Shown here in pieces: positions 44,131 through 55,200 of a DNA stretch of 64,000 bases (within the stretch, counting starts at the first letter, position 1; every line of letters starts with the position of its first letter). Both the position numbers and the translations under genes were made by a program. Source of the DNA: Rhizobium nepotum 39/7 (GTDB taxonomy: Bacteria > Pseudomonadota > Alphaproteobacteria > Rhizobiales > Rhizobiaceae); contig NZ_JWJH01000007.1 in assembly GCF_000949865.1 (NCBI RefSeq), positions 118,962 through 182,961 of the forward strand. Reading direction: 5' to 3'. The notes beneath the pieces were generated by a model. The model was given only the letters and a program-made list of their open reading frames with translations. It ran no database searches and was not told the DNA's origin.

Positions 44131-45117
44131 ATGCATATCGCAATCATCGGCGCCGCCGGCATGGTTGGCCGCAAGCTGACGCAGCGTCTGGTCAAGGACG
44201 GATCGCTTGGCGGCAAGCCGATCGACAGGTTCACGCTTATCGACGTGTTCCAGCCTGAGGCGCCCGCCGGGTTTTCCGGTGCGGTCGATGCGCGCGCGGC
44301 CGATCTGTCTGCGCCCGGCGAAGCCGAAAAGCTGGTCGAAGCCCGCCCAGATGTCATCTTTCACCTCGCCGCCATCGTGTCCGGTGAAGCCGAACTCGAT
44401 TTCGACAAGGGTTACCGCATCAATCTCGACGGCACGCGTTATCTCTTCGACGCGATCCGCATTGCCAACGGCAAGGACGGTTACAAACCGCGCGTTGTCT
44501 TCACTTCGTCGATCGCCGTGTTCGGTGCGCCGCTTCCCTATCCGATCCCGGATGAGTTCCACTCCACGCCGCTGACCAGCTACGGAACGCAAAAGGCGAT
44601 CTGCGAGCTGCTGCTCTCCGACTACAGCCGTCGCGGTTTCTTCGATGGTATCGGCATTCGCCTGCCGACCATCTGCATTCGTCCCGGCAAGCCCAATGCG
44701 GCTGCCTCCGGTTTCTTCTCCAATATCCTGCGCGAGCCGCTGGTCGGCCAGGAAGCGGTTCTGCCGGTACCGGAAAGCATTCGCCACTGGCACGCCTCGC
44801 CGCGCTCCGCCGTCGGTTTCCTTCTCCACGGCGCGACGATCGATGTGGAAAAGGTCGGCCCGCGCCGCAACCTGTCGATGCCGGGTCTCAGCGCCACCGT
44901 TGGCGAACAGATCGAAGCGCTGCGCAAGGTTGCTGGTGAAAAGGCCGTTGCCCTCATTCGCCGCGAACCGAACGAGATGATCATGCGCATGTGCGAAGGC
45001 TGGGCGCCCGGTTTCGAAGCGAAGCGCGCCCGCGAACTGGGCTTTACGGCTGAAAGCTCCTTCGAAGAGATCATTCAGGTTCATATCGAGGACGAACTGG
45101 GAGGTTCACTGAAATGA
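44131..45117 (+). CDS. denD: DenD-like D-erythronate dehydrogenase, extended SDR family
   Basis: 328 residues. NAD-binding motif GAAGMVG (residues 7-13), HLAAIVSGEAELDFDKGYRINLDG and the catalytic Tyr-Lys in SYGTQKAICELL. The sequence fits DenD, which oxidises D-erythronate to the 2-keto acid before phosphorylation. AGGAGGAA sits directly upstream. Its stop overlaps the next start (ATGA), so the two are translationally coupled. The usual partners DenK/OtnK-type kinase and OtnC aldolase are absent, so the substrate may differ. Confidence 0.83.
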   Translation: MHIAIIGAAGMVGRKLTQRLVKDGSLGGKPIDRFTLIDVFQPEAPAGFSGAVDARAADLSAPGEAEKLVEARPDVIFHLAAIVSGEAELDFDKGYRINLDGTRYLFDAIRIANGKDGYKPRVVFTSSIAVFGAPLPYPIPDEFHSTPLTSYGTQKAICELLLSDYSRRGFFDGIGIRLPTICIRPGKPNAAASGFFSNILREPLVGQEAVLPVPESIRHWHASPRSAVGFLLHGATIDVEKVGPRRNLSMPGLSATVGEQIEALRKVAGEKAVALIRREPNEMIMRMCEGWAPGFEAKRARELGFTAESSFEEIIQVHIEDELGGSLK

Positions 45118-46016
45118 GCGTCAACCGGGAGGAGGAGAAGCGGTCCGTTGCCTTTATCGGCACGGGCCTGATGGGCGGGCCGATGGCCCGGCGTCTGCTG
45201 GGCGCGGGCTTTTCGGTCTCGGTCTGGAACCGCAGCGTCGAAAAGGCTGAGGCGCTGGTTGCCGATGGCGCGGTTCTGGCGGCATCGCCGGCAGAAGCTG
45301 CCAGGGGCGCCGATATCGTCATCACCATGCTGAGCGACGGCAAGGCCGTTGGCGAAGTGCTGTTCGAGGCGGGTGTAGCCGAAGCGCTGGAAAAAGGCGC
45401 TGTTGTGATCGACAGCAGCTCGATTGCGCCGCCGGTTGCGCGCGAACACTCTTCCCGACTGGAGGCATTGGGCATTCATCACGTCGATGCGCCGGTCTCC
45501 GGCGGCGTGCCGGGCGCAACTGCGGGCACGCTCGCCATCATGGCCGGTGGGGACGAGGCGCTGGTGTCCGGTCTCTCGGATGTCTTCGCGCCGATGGGCA
45601 GACTTACCTATGTTGGCCCCTCGGGTGCTGGCCAGCTCTGCAAGCTCGCCAACCAGCAGATCGTCGCCATCACCATCGGCGCGGTTGCCGAGGCGATGAT
45701 GCTGGTGGAAGCGGGCGGTGCATCCCGCGAGGGGTTCCGCAATGCCATACGCGGCGGTTTTGCTGAAAGCCGGATCCTGGAACTGCATGGCGAACGCATG
45801 GTGAAGCGCAATTTCGTGCCGGGCGGCCCTTCCAAGTTCCAGCTCAAGGATCTGAACGGCGTGTTGGCGACGGCGAAGGATCTGTCTTTGACATTGCCGC
45901 TGACCCAGCAGGTGACGCGCGAATTCGATGACTTCGTTGGGGACGGCGGAGCCGATATCGACCATAGCGGCATTCTGCTTTACCTCGAAAAACTCAACAA
46001 CCGGGAACAGGGCTGA
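45114..46016 (+). CDS. NAD(P)-dependent beta-hydroxyacid dehydrogenase, LtnD-like
   Basis: 300 residues of the 3-hydroxyisobutyrate dehydrogenase family. N-terminal GTGLMGGPMARRL binds the nucleotide, DAPVSGGVPGA is the substrate-binding motif, and the catalytic Lys is in QLCKLANQ. Close family members include L-threonate dehydrogenase (LtnD), tartronate semialdehyde reductase and others; I do not assign the substrate. Overlaps denD by 4 bp and is followed 9 bp later by the dehydratase gene. Confidence 0.88.
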   Translation: MSVNREEEKRSVAFIGTGLMGGPMARRLLGAGFSVSVWNRSVEKAEALVADGAVLAASPAEAARGADIVITMLSDGKAVGEVLFEAGVAEALEKGAVVIDSSSIAPPVAREHSSRLEALGIHHVDAPVSGGVPGATAGTLAIMAGGDEALVSGLSDVFAPMGRLTYVGPSGAGQLCKLANQQIVAITIGAVAEAMMLVEAGGASREGFRNAIRGGFAESRILELHGERMVKRNFVPGGPSKFQLKDLNGVLATAKDLSLTLPLTQQVTREFDDFVGDGGADIDHSGILLYLEKLNNREQG

Positions 46017-46025
46017 GGCGGTCTC

Positions 46026-47810
46026 ATGAGCGACGACAAGACATTGGCAAGACGCCTGCGATCGCAGGACTGGTTCGACAACCCTGACCATCTCGACATG
46101 ACGGCGCTCTATCTGGAGCGCTTCATGAATTACGGCGTGACACCGGAAGAGTTGCGGTCCGGCAAGCCGGTGATCGGCATCGCCCAGAGCGGCAGCGACC
46201 TGACGCCCTGCAACCGGGTTCATGTGGAGCTGGTCAAGCGGGTGCGCGACGGTATCCGCGATGCGGGCGGTATCCCGATCGAGTTTCCGACCCATCCGAT
46301 GTTCGAAAACTGCAAACGCCCAACGGCGGCGCTTGACCGTAATCTTGCCTATCTCAGCCTTGTCGAAGTGCTTTACGGGTATCCGCTCGACGGCGTCGTT
46401 CTGACCACCGGCTGCGACAAGACCACGCCTTCGGCGCTGATGGCGGCAAGCACGGTCGATATCCCGGCCATCGTTTTGTCCGGCGGGCCGATGCTCGACG
46501 GATACCACGACGGCGATCTGGTCGGTTCCGGCACTGTCATCTGGCGCATGCGCCGTAAATATGGCGCCGGCGAAATCACCCGCGAGGAGTTTTTGCAGGC
46601 GGCGCTCGAATCCGCTCCGTCGGTCGGTCATTGCAACACCATGGGCACGGCCTCGACCATGAACGCCATTGCCGAAGCGCTCGGCATGTCGCTGACCGGT
46701 TGCGGCGCTATCCCCGCCGCTTACCGTGAACGGGGCCAGATGGCCTATCGCACCGGCCGCCGCGCCGTCGAGCTGGTCGTCGAGAACATCAAGCCCTCCG
46801 ATATTTTGACGCGCGAGGCATTTTTGAACGCGATCCGCGTCAATTCGGCGATTGGCGGCTCCACCAATGCCCAGCCGCATCTGGCGGCCATGGCGAAACA
46901 TGCGGGCGTGGAGCTTCGCGAAGAGGACTGGCAGGTTCACGGTTACGACATTCCGCTGCTCGCCAACGTTCAGCCCGCCGGCAAATGGCTGGGCGAGAAA
47001 TATCACCGTGCCGGCGGCACACCGGCCATCATGTGGGAGCTTCTGCAAGCGGGCAAGCTCGATGGAAGCTGTCCGACCGTGACCGGCAAAACCGTGGCGG
47101 AAAATCTTGATGGCCGGGAATCGACCGACCGCGACGTGATCCTGCCCTACGACAAGCCGCTGAAGGAACGGGCCGGTTTCCTCGTTCTCAAGGGCAATCT
47201 GTTCGATTTCGCCATCATGAAAACGAGCGTGATCTCGGCGGAATTCCGGAAGCGTTATCTGAGCGAGCCGGGTCGCGAGGGAGTTTTCGAGGGCAAATGT
47301 GTGGTGTTCGATGGTTCGGAAGACTATCACGCCCGCATCAACGATCCATCCCTCGATATCGACGAGCGCACCATTCTCGTCATTCGCGGTGCGGGGCCGC
47401 TTGGCTGGCCAGGCTCGGCGGAAGTCGTCAACATGCAGCCGCCGGACGCGCTGTTGAAAAAAGGCATTACCAGCCTGCCGACAATCGGCGACGGCCGGCA
47501 ATCTGGAACGGCGGATAGTCCGTCGATCCTCAATGCCTCGCCGGAAAGTGCTGCTGGTGGCGGTCTCGCATGGCTTCGCACGGGCGATGTGATCCGCATC
47601 GATTTCAATCAGGGCCAGTGCAATGTGCTGGTGCCGGATGCGGAAATAGAGATCCGTAAAGCTGACGGCATTCCCGCCGTGCCTGCGGATGCCACACCAT
47701 GGCAGCGCATCTACCGTCAATCGGTGACCCAGCTTTCGGACGGGGCGGTTCTGGAAGGGGCAGCCGATTTCCGCCGGATTGCCGAGAAGATGCCACGGCA
47801 CAATCACTGA
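46026..47810 (+). CDS. IlvD/Edd-family dehydratase (sugar-acid type)
   Basis: 594 residues. The Fe-S cluster cysteines appear in PCNRVH, TGCDKTT and GHCNTMG; CGAIPA follows. The sequence is of the pentonate/aldonate dehydratase branch (as L-arabinonate or D-xylonate dehydratase) rather than branched-chain IlvD, judged by the N-terminal [22 protein letters not shown] in pieces and overall length. These enzymes convert an aldonate into a 2-keto-3-deoxyaldonate. It is the last gene of the plus-strand block and is followed by a terminator. Confidence 0.9.
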   Translation: MSDDKTLARRLRSQDWFDNPDHLDMTALYLERFMNYGVTPEELRSGKPVIGIAQSGSDLTPCNRVHVELVKRVRDGIRDAGGIPIEFPTHPMFENCKRPTAALDRNLAYLSLVEVLYGYPLDGVVLTTGCDKTTPSALMAASTVDIPAIVLSGGPMLDGYHDGDLVGSGTVIWRMRRKYGAGEITREEFLQAALESAPSVGHCNTMGTASTMNAIAEALGMSLTGCGAIPAAYRERGQMAYRTGRRAVELVVENIKPSDILTREAFLNAIRVNSAIGGSTNAQPHLAAMAKHAGVELREEDWQVHGYDIPLLANVQPAGKWLGEKYHRAGGTPAIMWELLQAGKLDGSCPTVTGKTVAENLDGRESTDRDVILPYDKPLKERAGFLVLKGNLFDFAIMKTSVISAEFRKRYLSEPGREGVFEGKCVVFDGSEDYHARINDPSLDIDERTILVIRGAGPLGWPGSAEVVNMQPPDALLKKGITSLPTIGDGRQSGTADSPSILNASPESAAGGGLAWLRTGDVIRIDFNQGQCNVLVPDAEIEIRKADGIPAVPADATPWQRIYRQSVTQLSDGAVLEGAADFRRIAEKMPRHNH

Positions 47811-47833
47811 CAAGGCACTGACTGACCACGATG

Positions 47834-47866
47834 AAAAATCCCCGGCCAGGACCGGGGATTTTTCTT
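47834..47866. terminator. Terminator after the dehydratase gene
   Basis: A 12-bp stem AAAAATCCCCGG / CCGGGGATTTTT with T run. Confidence 0.9.
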
Positions 47867-47935
47867 GTCCGGATGGTTTCGCAATTGATTGCGACCTCCT
47901 AATGTACCCGCGAATTCGCATCACAGGGGCAGGGC

Positions 47936-48910
47936 ATGACAGATATTTCGATGATCGAGGCGGCGCGCATGCGTATCGGCAAACATGCGGTGCGGACACC
48001 GCTTCTATCGTCGCATTTTCTGGACGAGATTGCCGGGCGAAAGCTTTTCGTGAAGGCCGAGTGCCTGCAAAGGACGGGTTCCTTCAAGTTTCGCGGCGGC
48101 TGGTCGGCGGTATCAGGCCTGCCGGACGACGTGCGTGCCAAGGGCGTGATCGCCTTTTCCTCCGGCAACCATGCGCAGGGCGTGGCGCTTGCCGCCCGGA
48201 TGCATGGAGTGCCTGCCGTCATCATCATGCCGTCGGATGCGCCGAAGATCAAAATCGACAATACCCGCGCCTATGGTGCGGAAGTGGTTCTCTATGACCG
48301 CGAGAACGAAGATCGCGACGCCATCGGAGATCGCATTTCTCGCGAACGTGGGCTGACGCTGATCAGGCCCTATGACGAACCGCTGGTCATTGCCGGGCAG
48401 GGGACGGTGGGGTTGGAGATTGCCGAACAGGGCGCGGAGCTAGGTGTTGATGAGGCCGAGGTTCTGGTGCCCTGCGGTGGCGGTGGCCTCACCTCCGGCA
48501 TCTCGCTTGCGCTTGCCGCGAAAGCTCCGGATCACAGGGTCAGGACCGCAGAGCCAGAACATTTCGACGACGTCGCGCGCTCGCTTGCGGCGGGCAGGAT
48601 AGAGCGCAATGCGACGACCTCCGGTTCGCTCTGCGATGCAATCGTTACACCGCAGCCCGGTAACATCACCTTCCCGATCATGTCGCAGCTTTGTGGAAAA
48701 GGCATTGCAGTCACCGAGGAAGAGGCGCTGCGGGCGATGGTTCTCGCCTTTAACCGGCTGAAGATCGTCGTCGAACCGGGTGGTGCCGTGGCTCTGGCGG
48801 CGGCCCTGTTTCACGGCGACGAGCTAGAGAGCGAAACGGTGATTGCAGTCGCCTCCGGCGGCAATGTCGATCCGGGGATCATGGCGAGCGCGCTTTCCCG
48901 CTTCGGCTGA
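47936..48910 (+). CDS. Threonine/serine dehydratase family protein (PLP fold type II)
   Basis: 324 residues. The PLP Lys is in GSFKFRGGW (~residue 50), the phosphate-binding loop in CGGGGLTSG and the Asn in SSGNHAQG. It has no C-terminal ACT regulatory domain, so it is a catabolic-type dehydratase or racemase rather than IlvA. Relatives include threonine dehydratase, serine racemase and hydroxyectoine-utilisation EutB, and I cannot choose. It converges 2 bp from the LhgO-like gene. Confidence 0.85.
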   Translation: MTDISMIEAARMRIGKHAVRTPLLSSHFLDEIAGRKLFVKAECLQRTGSFKFRGGWSAVSGLPDDVRAKGVIAFSSGNHAQGVALAARMHGVPAVIIMPSDAPKIKIDNTRAYGAEVVLYDRENEDRDAIGDRISRERGLTLIRPYDEPLVIAGQGTVGLEIAEQGAELGVDEAEVLVPCGGGGLTSGISLALAAKAPDHRVRTAEPEHFDDVARSLAAGRIERNATTSGSLCDAIVTPQPGNITFPIMSQLCGKGIAVTEEEALRAMVLAFNRLKIVVEPGGAVALAAALFHGDELESETVIAVASGGNVDPGIMASALSRFG

Positions 48911-48912
48911 GA

Positions 48913-50016
48913 TCAGGCCTCCAGCCGCGCCGCGACCTCATTGGCGATCGCGAGCGATGCGGTCAGGCCGGGGCTTTCTATGCCGAAAAGATTGACGAGG
49001 CCAGCAAGGCCGTGTTTTTCCGGCCCATCGATGCGGAAGTCCATGGCCGGTTCGTCGGGTCCTGAAATCTTCGGGCGGATGCCGGAATAGGCCGGGATAA
49101 GTGCGTGTTCGGGCAGGCCTGGCCAATAGCGTCGAATCGCGTCGCCGAAACCTTCCATGCGTCGGGGATCGACAGCGTAATCCATGGTGTCCACCCACTC
49201 CACGTCAGGTCCGAAACGGGCCTGACCGGCAAGATCGAGCGTCAGGTGCACACCAAGGCCGTGGGTATGCGGCGCGGGGTAGATGAGCCGTGAAAAAGGC
49301 GACTTGCCGGTGAGCGAGAAATAGCTGCCCTTGGCGAAACGCGCCTCCGGTATCGCATGTTTCGGCAATCCTTCGATCTTTGTTGCCGCTATCGGCGCCA
49401 GAAGGCCGGCAGAATTGATGAGCAACCGGCACGTCAGGCTGAGAGGCTCTTTCCCACCCACATGAACCCTGAAACCCTCGCGGGTCGCTTCCGCCGTTTC
49501 GAAGGGTGCGTTGAGGGCAAGGGCTGCGCCGTGATCTTCCGCGTCGCCGAGCAGTGCCAGCATGTAGCCGTGGCTGTCGATGATGCCGGTCGAGGGCGAG
49601 AGCAGGGCCGCCACGCAGGTGAGCGCAGGTTCGAGCAAGAGCGCCTGCCGCCTGTCGATCAGCTCAAGGTCGTCGCAGCCATTGGCATGACCCTTGTCCT
49701 TAAATGCGGCCAGCAGAGCCGTTTCAGCTTCATCTGCCGCCACGATGAGTTTGCCGCAGCGGCGGTGCGCAACGCCGTGGCTTTGGCAGAAGGCATAGAG
49801 CTGCTTTTTGCCCTCGACGCAAAGGCGGGCCTTGAGGCTTCCGGAAGGATAATAAAGTCCGGCATGAATGACCTCGCTGTTGCGGGAGGAGGTCGCGGAG
49901 CCGAATTCCCTTTCGCCTTCGAGGATGATGACGGAGAGGCCATGCATCGCCAGCTCGCGGGCCGTCGCCAGTCCGATCACCCCGGCTCCGATGATGATGG
50001 CGTCGATATCCGTCAT
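48913..50016 (-). CDS. FAD-dependent oxidoreductase, LhgO-like (L-2-hydroxyglutarate oxidase family)
   Basis: 367 residues of the DAO family. FAD motif [16 protein letters not shown] at residues ~7-22; family features include [22 protein letters not shown] and the C-terminal [16 protein letters not shown]. Similar proteins oxidise L-2-hydroxyglutarate, returning it to 2-oxoglutarate. The start [10 protein letters not shown] is preceded by AGGGAC; the in-frame ATG at 50082 adds an unsupported leader. No operon partner is apparent. Confidence 0.85.
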   Translation of the reverse strand: MTDIDAIIIGAGVIGLATARELAMHGLSVIILEGEREFGSATSSRNSEVIHAGLYYPSGSLKARLCVEGKKQLYAFCQSHGVAHRRCGKLIVAADEAETALLAAFKDKGHANGCDDLELIDRRQALLLEPALTCVAALLSPSTGIIDSHGYMLALLGDAEDHGAALALNAPFETAEATREGFRVHVGGKEPLSLTCRLLINSAGLLAPIAATKIEGLPKHAIPEARFAKGSYFSLTGKSPFSRLIYPAPHTHGLGVHLTLDLAGQARFGPDVEWVDTMDYAVDPRRMEGFGDAIRRYWPGLPEHALIPAYSGIRPKISGPDEPAMDFRIDGPEKHGLAGLVNLFGIESPGLTASLAIANEVAARLEA

Positions 50017-50247
50017 TGTCCCTATCCAAGCCCGCCGATGGTTTTGAACGGAAATGCCGTCCGCCGCGTTGATCCTGCGCAATGGGTAGATTGATGCTTT
50101 CCATGGGGCAAGTCGCGATCCGTATTTTTCCCGATGCGACGATCTTATGGAATTTTATCTCTACTGAAACAGTGGGGAATAAAGCTATTCTCTAGGGGAA
50201 ATGAGCAATGCCCGCTTTGACGGGCCGAGCAGGAAGGGAGTTGTACA

Positions 50248-50391
50248 ATGTCTTATTCCAAGGCAGGAAAAGTAAAAGACTTTGTCGCGCAGCCCCAGTC
50301 ACCGCGCAACTGGAGAGATTCGGTTCATGCGGCTCTTGTCGGCGTGTGCGTGGCTTTTGTCGCCGCCGTCATACTCGGTCTCGTTCCCTGA
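50248..50391 (+). CDS. Small single-pass membrane protein (47 residues)
   Basis: ATG at 50248, stop at 50389-50391. The N-terminal half is polar and basic (MSYSKAGKVKDFVAQPQSPR), and residues ~26-46 are one hydrophobic helix (HAALVGVCVAFVAAVILGLV). AGGAAGGGAG stands 7-16 nt upstream, and a strong terminator lies 34 bp past the stop. Ribosome-binding site, membrane helix and dedicated terminator together make it a probable real gene; the function is unknown. It is transcribed toward the convergent M20 gene and diverges from the LhgO-like gene. Confidence 0.7.
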   Translation: MSYSKAGKVKDFVAQPQSPRNWRDSVHAALVGVCVAFVAAVILGLVP

Positions 50392-50424
50392 TCCTCCCAG
50401 TTTTTCCTCAGGTAACTTGAGAAT

Positions 50425-50458
50425 AAAAGGCCGGTCGCTCCTCCGACCGGCCTTTTTT
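50425..50458. terminator. Terminator after the small membrane protein gene
   Basis: A 13-bp stem AAAAGGCCGGTCG / CGACCGGCCTTTT followed by TT; it also faces the convergent amidohydrolase gene. Confidence 0.9.
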
Positions 50459-50462
50459 ACGT

Positions 50463-51644
50463 TTATCGCGCCTTGAGATAGTCCTCTGCCAGATCGACCC
50501 AGAAAGCGGTTCCAATTGGCAGGATATCGTCGTTGAAGTCGAATTTCGGATGATGCAGCGGCGGGTCGTTGTCGGTGCGCGCTGTGCCCAGGAAGAAATA
50601 GCAACCGGGTCGTTTCTCCAGCATATAGGCGAAGTCTTCCGCGCCCATCGATGGGCGTTGCATTTCGGCTACCTTTTCAGGCCCGGCAAAACGGCGGGCG
50701 AGATCGGTGACATAGTCCGTTTCCGCCCTGTGGTTGACGGTTGCATTGTAGCCGCGCTCGTATTCGAGCGTGACGCTCATGCCGTAGCTGGCTGCCTGGC
50801 CTTCGGCTATCGCCCGGATGCGTTTTTCCAACTCGTCGCGCACGCCCGCATCGAAAGAGCGGATGGTGAGCAGCATTTCCGCCGTTTCGGGAATGACATT
50901 GCTGGCCACACCGGCATGAAATGCGCCCACGGTGACGACGGCCGACAGTTGCGGATGGATATTGCGGGACACCACCGTCTGCAAGGCCATGATGATGCTC
51001 GCGCCGGCAACGATGGGGTCGGCGGCATCCTGCGGTTCGGCGCCATGGCCGCCATATCCGTTGACGGTGATCTTGCATTCGTCGACAGCGGCAAGGATCG
51101 GCCCGTCGCGCAGGACGAATTGTCCGAAGGGCAAGCCGGGATCGTTATGGAGGGCAAAAACCGCATCGCAGGGGAAGCGCTCGAACAGTCCATCCTCGAT
51201 CATGATGCGGGCGCCGCCGAAATTCTCCTCCGCCGGCTGGAAGATCAGATGCAGGGTTCCATCGAAATTCCTGCGTTCGGCGATAATCTTTGCCGCTCCC
51301 AGGAGCATGGCCGTGTGTCCGTCATGGCCGCAGGCATGCATCACGCCCTGGTTGGCGCTGGCATAGTCCGCCCCGGTTTCCTCATGGATCGGCAGGGCAT
51401 CGATGTCGGCGCGAATGCCGAGCGTGCGTGTGCTGTCGCCATTGCGCAGGGTCGCGACGATGCCGGTTCCGGCAAGCCCGCGCGTCACTTCGTAGCCCAT
51501 TTCCACCAGCTGTCCGGCAATGAAATCGGACGTCTGGAACTCGGAAAGGCCAATCTCGGGATGGCGGTGCAGATGGCGGCGGATCGCCACCACATCCGGC
51601 ATATGATTGGCAAAGGATGCGATGTTCGCGGTCTGTATGGTCAT
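50463..51644 (-). CDS. M20-family amidohydrolase (hippurate hydrolase-like)
   Basis: 393 residues. Metal-binding motifs: HACGHDGHTAMLLGA (~residues 100-114) and FQPAEENFGGA (catalytic Glu, ~135). The dimerisation domain is in the middle, and MGAEDFAYMLEKRPG near the end completes the site. The family hydrolyses N-acyl amino acids, hippurate or indole-acetyl-amino acids; the substrate is not assigned. Start is supported by CAGGGAC upstream. It stands alone. Confidence 0.9.
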   Translation of the reverse strand: MTIQTANIASFANHMPDVVAIRRHLHRHPEIGLSEFQTSDFIAGQLVEMGYEVTRGLAGTGIVATLRNGDSTRTLGIRADIDALPIHEETGADYASANQGVMHACGHDGHTAMLLGAAKIIAERRNFDGTLHLIFQPAEENFGGARIMIEDGLFERFPCDAVFALHNDPGLPFGQFVLRDGPILAAVDECKITVNGYGGHGAEPQDAADPIVAGASIIMALQTVVSRNIHPQLSAVVTVGAFHAGVASNVIPETAEMLLTIRSFDAGVRDELEKRIRAIAEGQAASYGMSVTLEYERGYNATVNHRAETDYVTDLARRFAGPEKVAEMQRPSMGAEDFAYMLEKRPGCYFFLGTARTDNDPPLHHPKFDFNDDILPIGTAFWVDLAEDYLKAR

Positions 51645-52215
51645 TTTCGAAGTCCCTGGTTACGCCGCTTTTTTCCGGCGCCTTTTGCAAAGGGCATAGC
51701 AGCATATGCGGATGCATGTAAGGGTGTTCCCGGGGCCGGAAGGCCCTGAAATTCAGCGCTTGCATCGTATCGCGACAGGTGGCATGGAACTATTGACGTC
51801 CTGGGGCATTAGCTTTTTTCGGATGTGGCGCAGGCCTTCTCGGTCTCGCGTTGCCTTCAGGTGTCAAAGGGGGACTATCGGACGTTGCGCGAACAATTTT
51901 CGCCGTGGGGGAAGGTGCGAAATCCGGTTGGAACGGCTTTGCCGGGCCATAGGCTGCAATTTTCCTGTCGTCGAAAACCCCTTGTTTGCACCGATCCCCG
52001 ACTTTGCAAGGATATCGGGCGGATTGCGCAACAAAATGCCGTGCTTGCGGATATTCATCGTTTGACGATCCGCTTTGCTAGGCGTCCTGTCCGGTTCACC
52101 CAAGGTTCAGGATAAGTCGTAAATATAGCGTGGCCTGATTTCGTGCGTGTTCCCGCCACGGACGAGATGCCGGTCAAGTCGAACAAGTTTCCCTAAAGTT
52201 CAGAATACGAGCCCG
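51645..52215. other. 571-bp region upstream of chvB
   Basis: It should contain the divergent promoters of the M20 gene and chvB. Short Arg-rich frames exist (for example 51706-52065) but lack ribosome-binding sites and homology I can recognise. A GTG at 52147 is in frame with chvB and would add 23 residues. I see no strong hairpin, palindrome or RNA gene. Confidence 0.5.
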
Positions 52216-55200
52216 ATGTCATTTCATATCACCCCGACCGCCGCCGCCCGTGATTCCGAGACGAAGCAGATCGATCACAACGATTCGATCCGCGCGTCCT
52301 ATATGACGGTCGAGGAACTGCATGATGCCGGCGCCGCGCTTTCCCGCGACGGTGCCGACAATCTTCCCGGCTTCATGGAGTTCGATTTCTTCGAGCGCCA
52401 TCGCGAGAACGAGAAGGAAATCCTGCGGGTCTACCGCACGACGGCCGTCGACGCGGAAAATGGCGCGACGATAACGCCGGCTGCGGAATGGCTGCTCGAC
52501 AACCACTACGTCATCGAAGAGGCGATCCAGGAAGTCCGCCGCGATTTTCCGCGCAAGTTCTATCGCCAGCTTCCGACGATGACGGTGGGCGGCGTGACGA
52601 TCCCGCGGGTGATGGCGCTTGGCTGGCTTTATGTCGCACACACGCACAGCACGGTTTCGCGCGAGAACATGACGGCGCTGGTGGATGGCTACCAGACCTC
52701 GAAGACGCTGCAGATCGGCGAATTGTGGGCGTTGCCCTCCATCATCCGTTTCGTCCTCATTGAAAATCTTCGCCGCATTTCCATTCGTGTGGAGCGCTCG
52801 CGCCGCATGCGCCAGAAGGCGAACGAAGTCGTCGACGAGATCATCCGGCTCAACGATGCGGAAGCCTCGGCAGCGCTTCTCAAGCAGGTTGATACGCTGG
52901 TCGACGATCCGACTTTCGCGACGCAGTTCCTCTATCGCCTGAGAAACGGCTCCCAGACATCGGGTTTTGCGGTAGCCTGGCTCGAAGAGCGCCTGCATGC
53001 TGCGGGAACCGACGCCGAAAACGTCATGATGTCGGAACATAATCGCCTGGCATCCGGCAATGTGACGATGGGCAACATCGTCAAGAGCCTGCGGGAGATC
53101 GACGATACCGAATGGTCGGTCTGGTTCGAAGAAGTCAGCCATATCGACAAGGTCCTGCGCGCTGAAACCGACTACGAGATCCTTGATTTCGGTTCCCGCA
53201 ACACCTACCGCAACACGATCGAGCTTCTGGCGCGCCGTTCTCCCAAGACCGAGGTAGAGGTCGCGCGTGCCGCCGTTGAAATGGCGCGCTCTGTCGAGCC
53301 CGTCGAGGCGGTTGAAAACCACCGGGTCAATGTCGGCTCCGTGCTCGTCGGTCAGCGCCGGTTCGAGCTTGAAAAGGCGCTCGGTTATCGGCCGCTTGCA
53401 TCGCAACATATCGTTCGGTCGATGCGCAAGTTCAACTGGCTCGCAATTGCCGCGCCGGTGTTTCTCATCACTGCGCTCGTCATGCTTGCGGTCGGCTGGT
53501 TCCTGGCGGAAGCGGGCATGCCCTGGTACGTGGTGGCCGCATTCCTGCTGATGTTCGCATTGCCCGCCTCGGAAGGCGCAACGGGCCTCTTCAACACGCT
53601 CGTCACCTTCTTTGTGAAGCCGTTCCGGCTGGTCGGGTACGAGTTCAAGAACGGCATTCCGCAGGATGCCCGCACGCTGGTCGCCGTGCCGTGCATGCTG
53701 ACGAGCCGCGACAGCGTCGACGAGATGATGCGCAATATCGAGGTGCATTATCTCGCCAATCCGCATGGCGAGATTTACTTTGCGCTGGTCAGCGACTGGC
53801 GCGATGCGCAGCATGAGCAGTCCGGCGACGACCTGGAGATTCTCGAATACGCAAAGCGTGAGCTTGCGGCACTGAACAGCCGTTATGCCTTTGACGGCAA
53901 GACGCGTTTTTACCTGCTGCATCGCCGCCGCATATATAATTCCGCCGAAACCTGCTGGATGGGCTGGGAGCGCAAGCGCGGCAAGCTGCATGAACTGAAC
54001 ATGCTGCTGCGCGGCGACAAGGACACGACATTCCTCGGCGGCGCAAACATCGTGCCGGCTGATGTTAAATACGTCATGACGCTGGATGCCGATACGCGCC
54101 TGATGCGCGATGCGGTGACCAAGCTCGTCGGCAAGATGCATCACCCGATCAACCGTCCGGTAATCGATCCGCAATCCGGCCGGGTCGTGGAAGGCTACGG
54201 GCTGCTGCAGCCGCGTGTGACGCCGTCGCTCACGACAGGCAAGGACGCATCCGTCTTCCAGCGTGTCTTCTCGATCAATCGCGGTATCGATCCTTACGTC
54301 TTCACGGTTTCCGACGTTTATCAGGACCTGACGTCCGAAGGCACATTCACCGGCAAGGGCCTTTATGACGTGGATGCCTTCGAGGCGGCTCTAAAGGGCC
54401 GGATCGAGGAGAATTCCGTTCTTAGCCACGACCTTCTCGAAGGTTCCTTCGCGCGCTGCGCGCTGGTGACCGACGTGGAGTTGGTGGAGGATTTTCCGAC
54501 CCGTTACGAGGTGGAAGTCTCGCGCCAGCATCGCTGGGCGCGTGGCGACTGGCAGCTGCTGCCCTATATTCTCGATCGTGTCCGGGGCGTTACCGCCATC
54601 GGCCGCTGGAAGATGGTCGACAATCTGCGCCGTTCGCTGACGCCGATCGCCTGGTTCTTCGCCTCGATCCTCGGCTGGTATTTCATGGATCCGCTCGGCG
54701 CGCTGATCTGGCAGATCCTGCTGATCTTCTCGCTGTTCGTCGCGCCCACGCTTTCCCTGCTCTCCGGCCTCGTGCCGCGCTCCACCGACATCGTGCCGCA
54801 GGCGCATTTCCATACCATCTGGTCGGAAATCCGCGCCACCAATGCGCAGGTGGCGCTGCGCATCGTCTTCATTGCCGATGCCGCCTGCATGATGACGGAT
54901 GCGATTGTCCGTTCGCTTTACCGTCTGCTCGTCAGCCGCAAGCTGATGCTGGAATGGCGCACCGCCGCCAGCATCCAGTCGAGCGCGCAGGGCAGCATCA
55001 TCGACTATTACCGTCAGATGTGGCATGCGCCCGTCGTGGCGATGCTCGGCCTTCTGTTTGCGGCGTTGCCCGGCGACAATGCCTTCCTGATCGGCATTCC
55101 CTTCACACTGCTCTGGGTCCTGTCTCCTGCCGTCGCCTGGTATGTCAGCCAGTCTGCGGAAACCGAAGACCGCTTGTTCGTTTCGGAACACGTCTCCTTC

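Noticed and set aside
51706..52065. 119-codon frame upstream of chvB
   Set aside because: Arg/Cys-rich composition typical of non-coding GC-rich DNA, no clear ribosome-binding site and an overlapping alternative frame.
52147..52215. GTG start giving chvB 23 more residues
   Set aside because: The added leader is Arg/Ser-rich and unlike the family start; the ATG at 52216 gives the known 2831-residue length.
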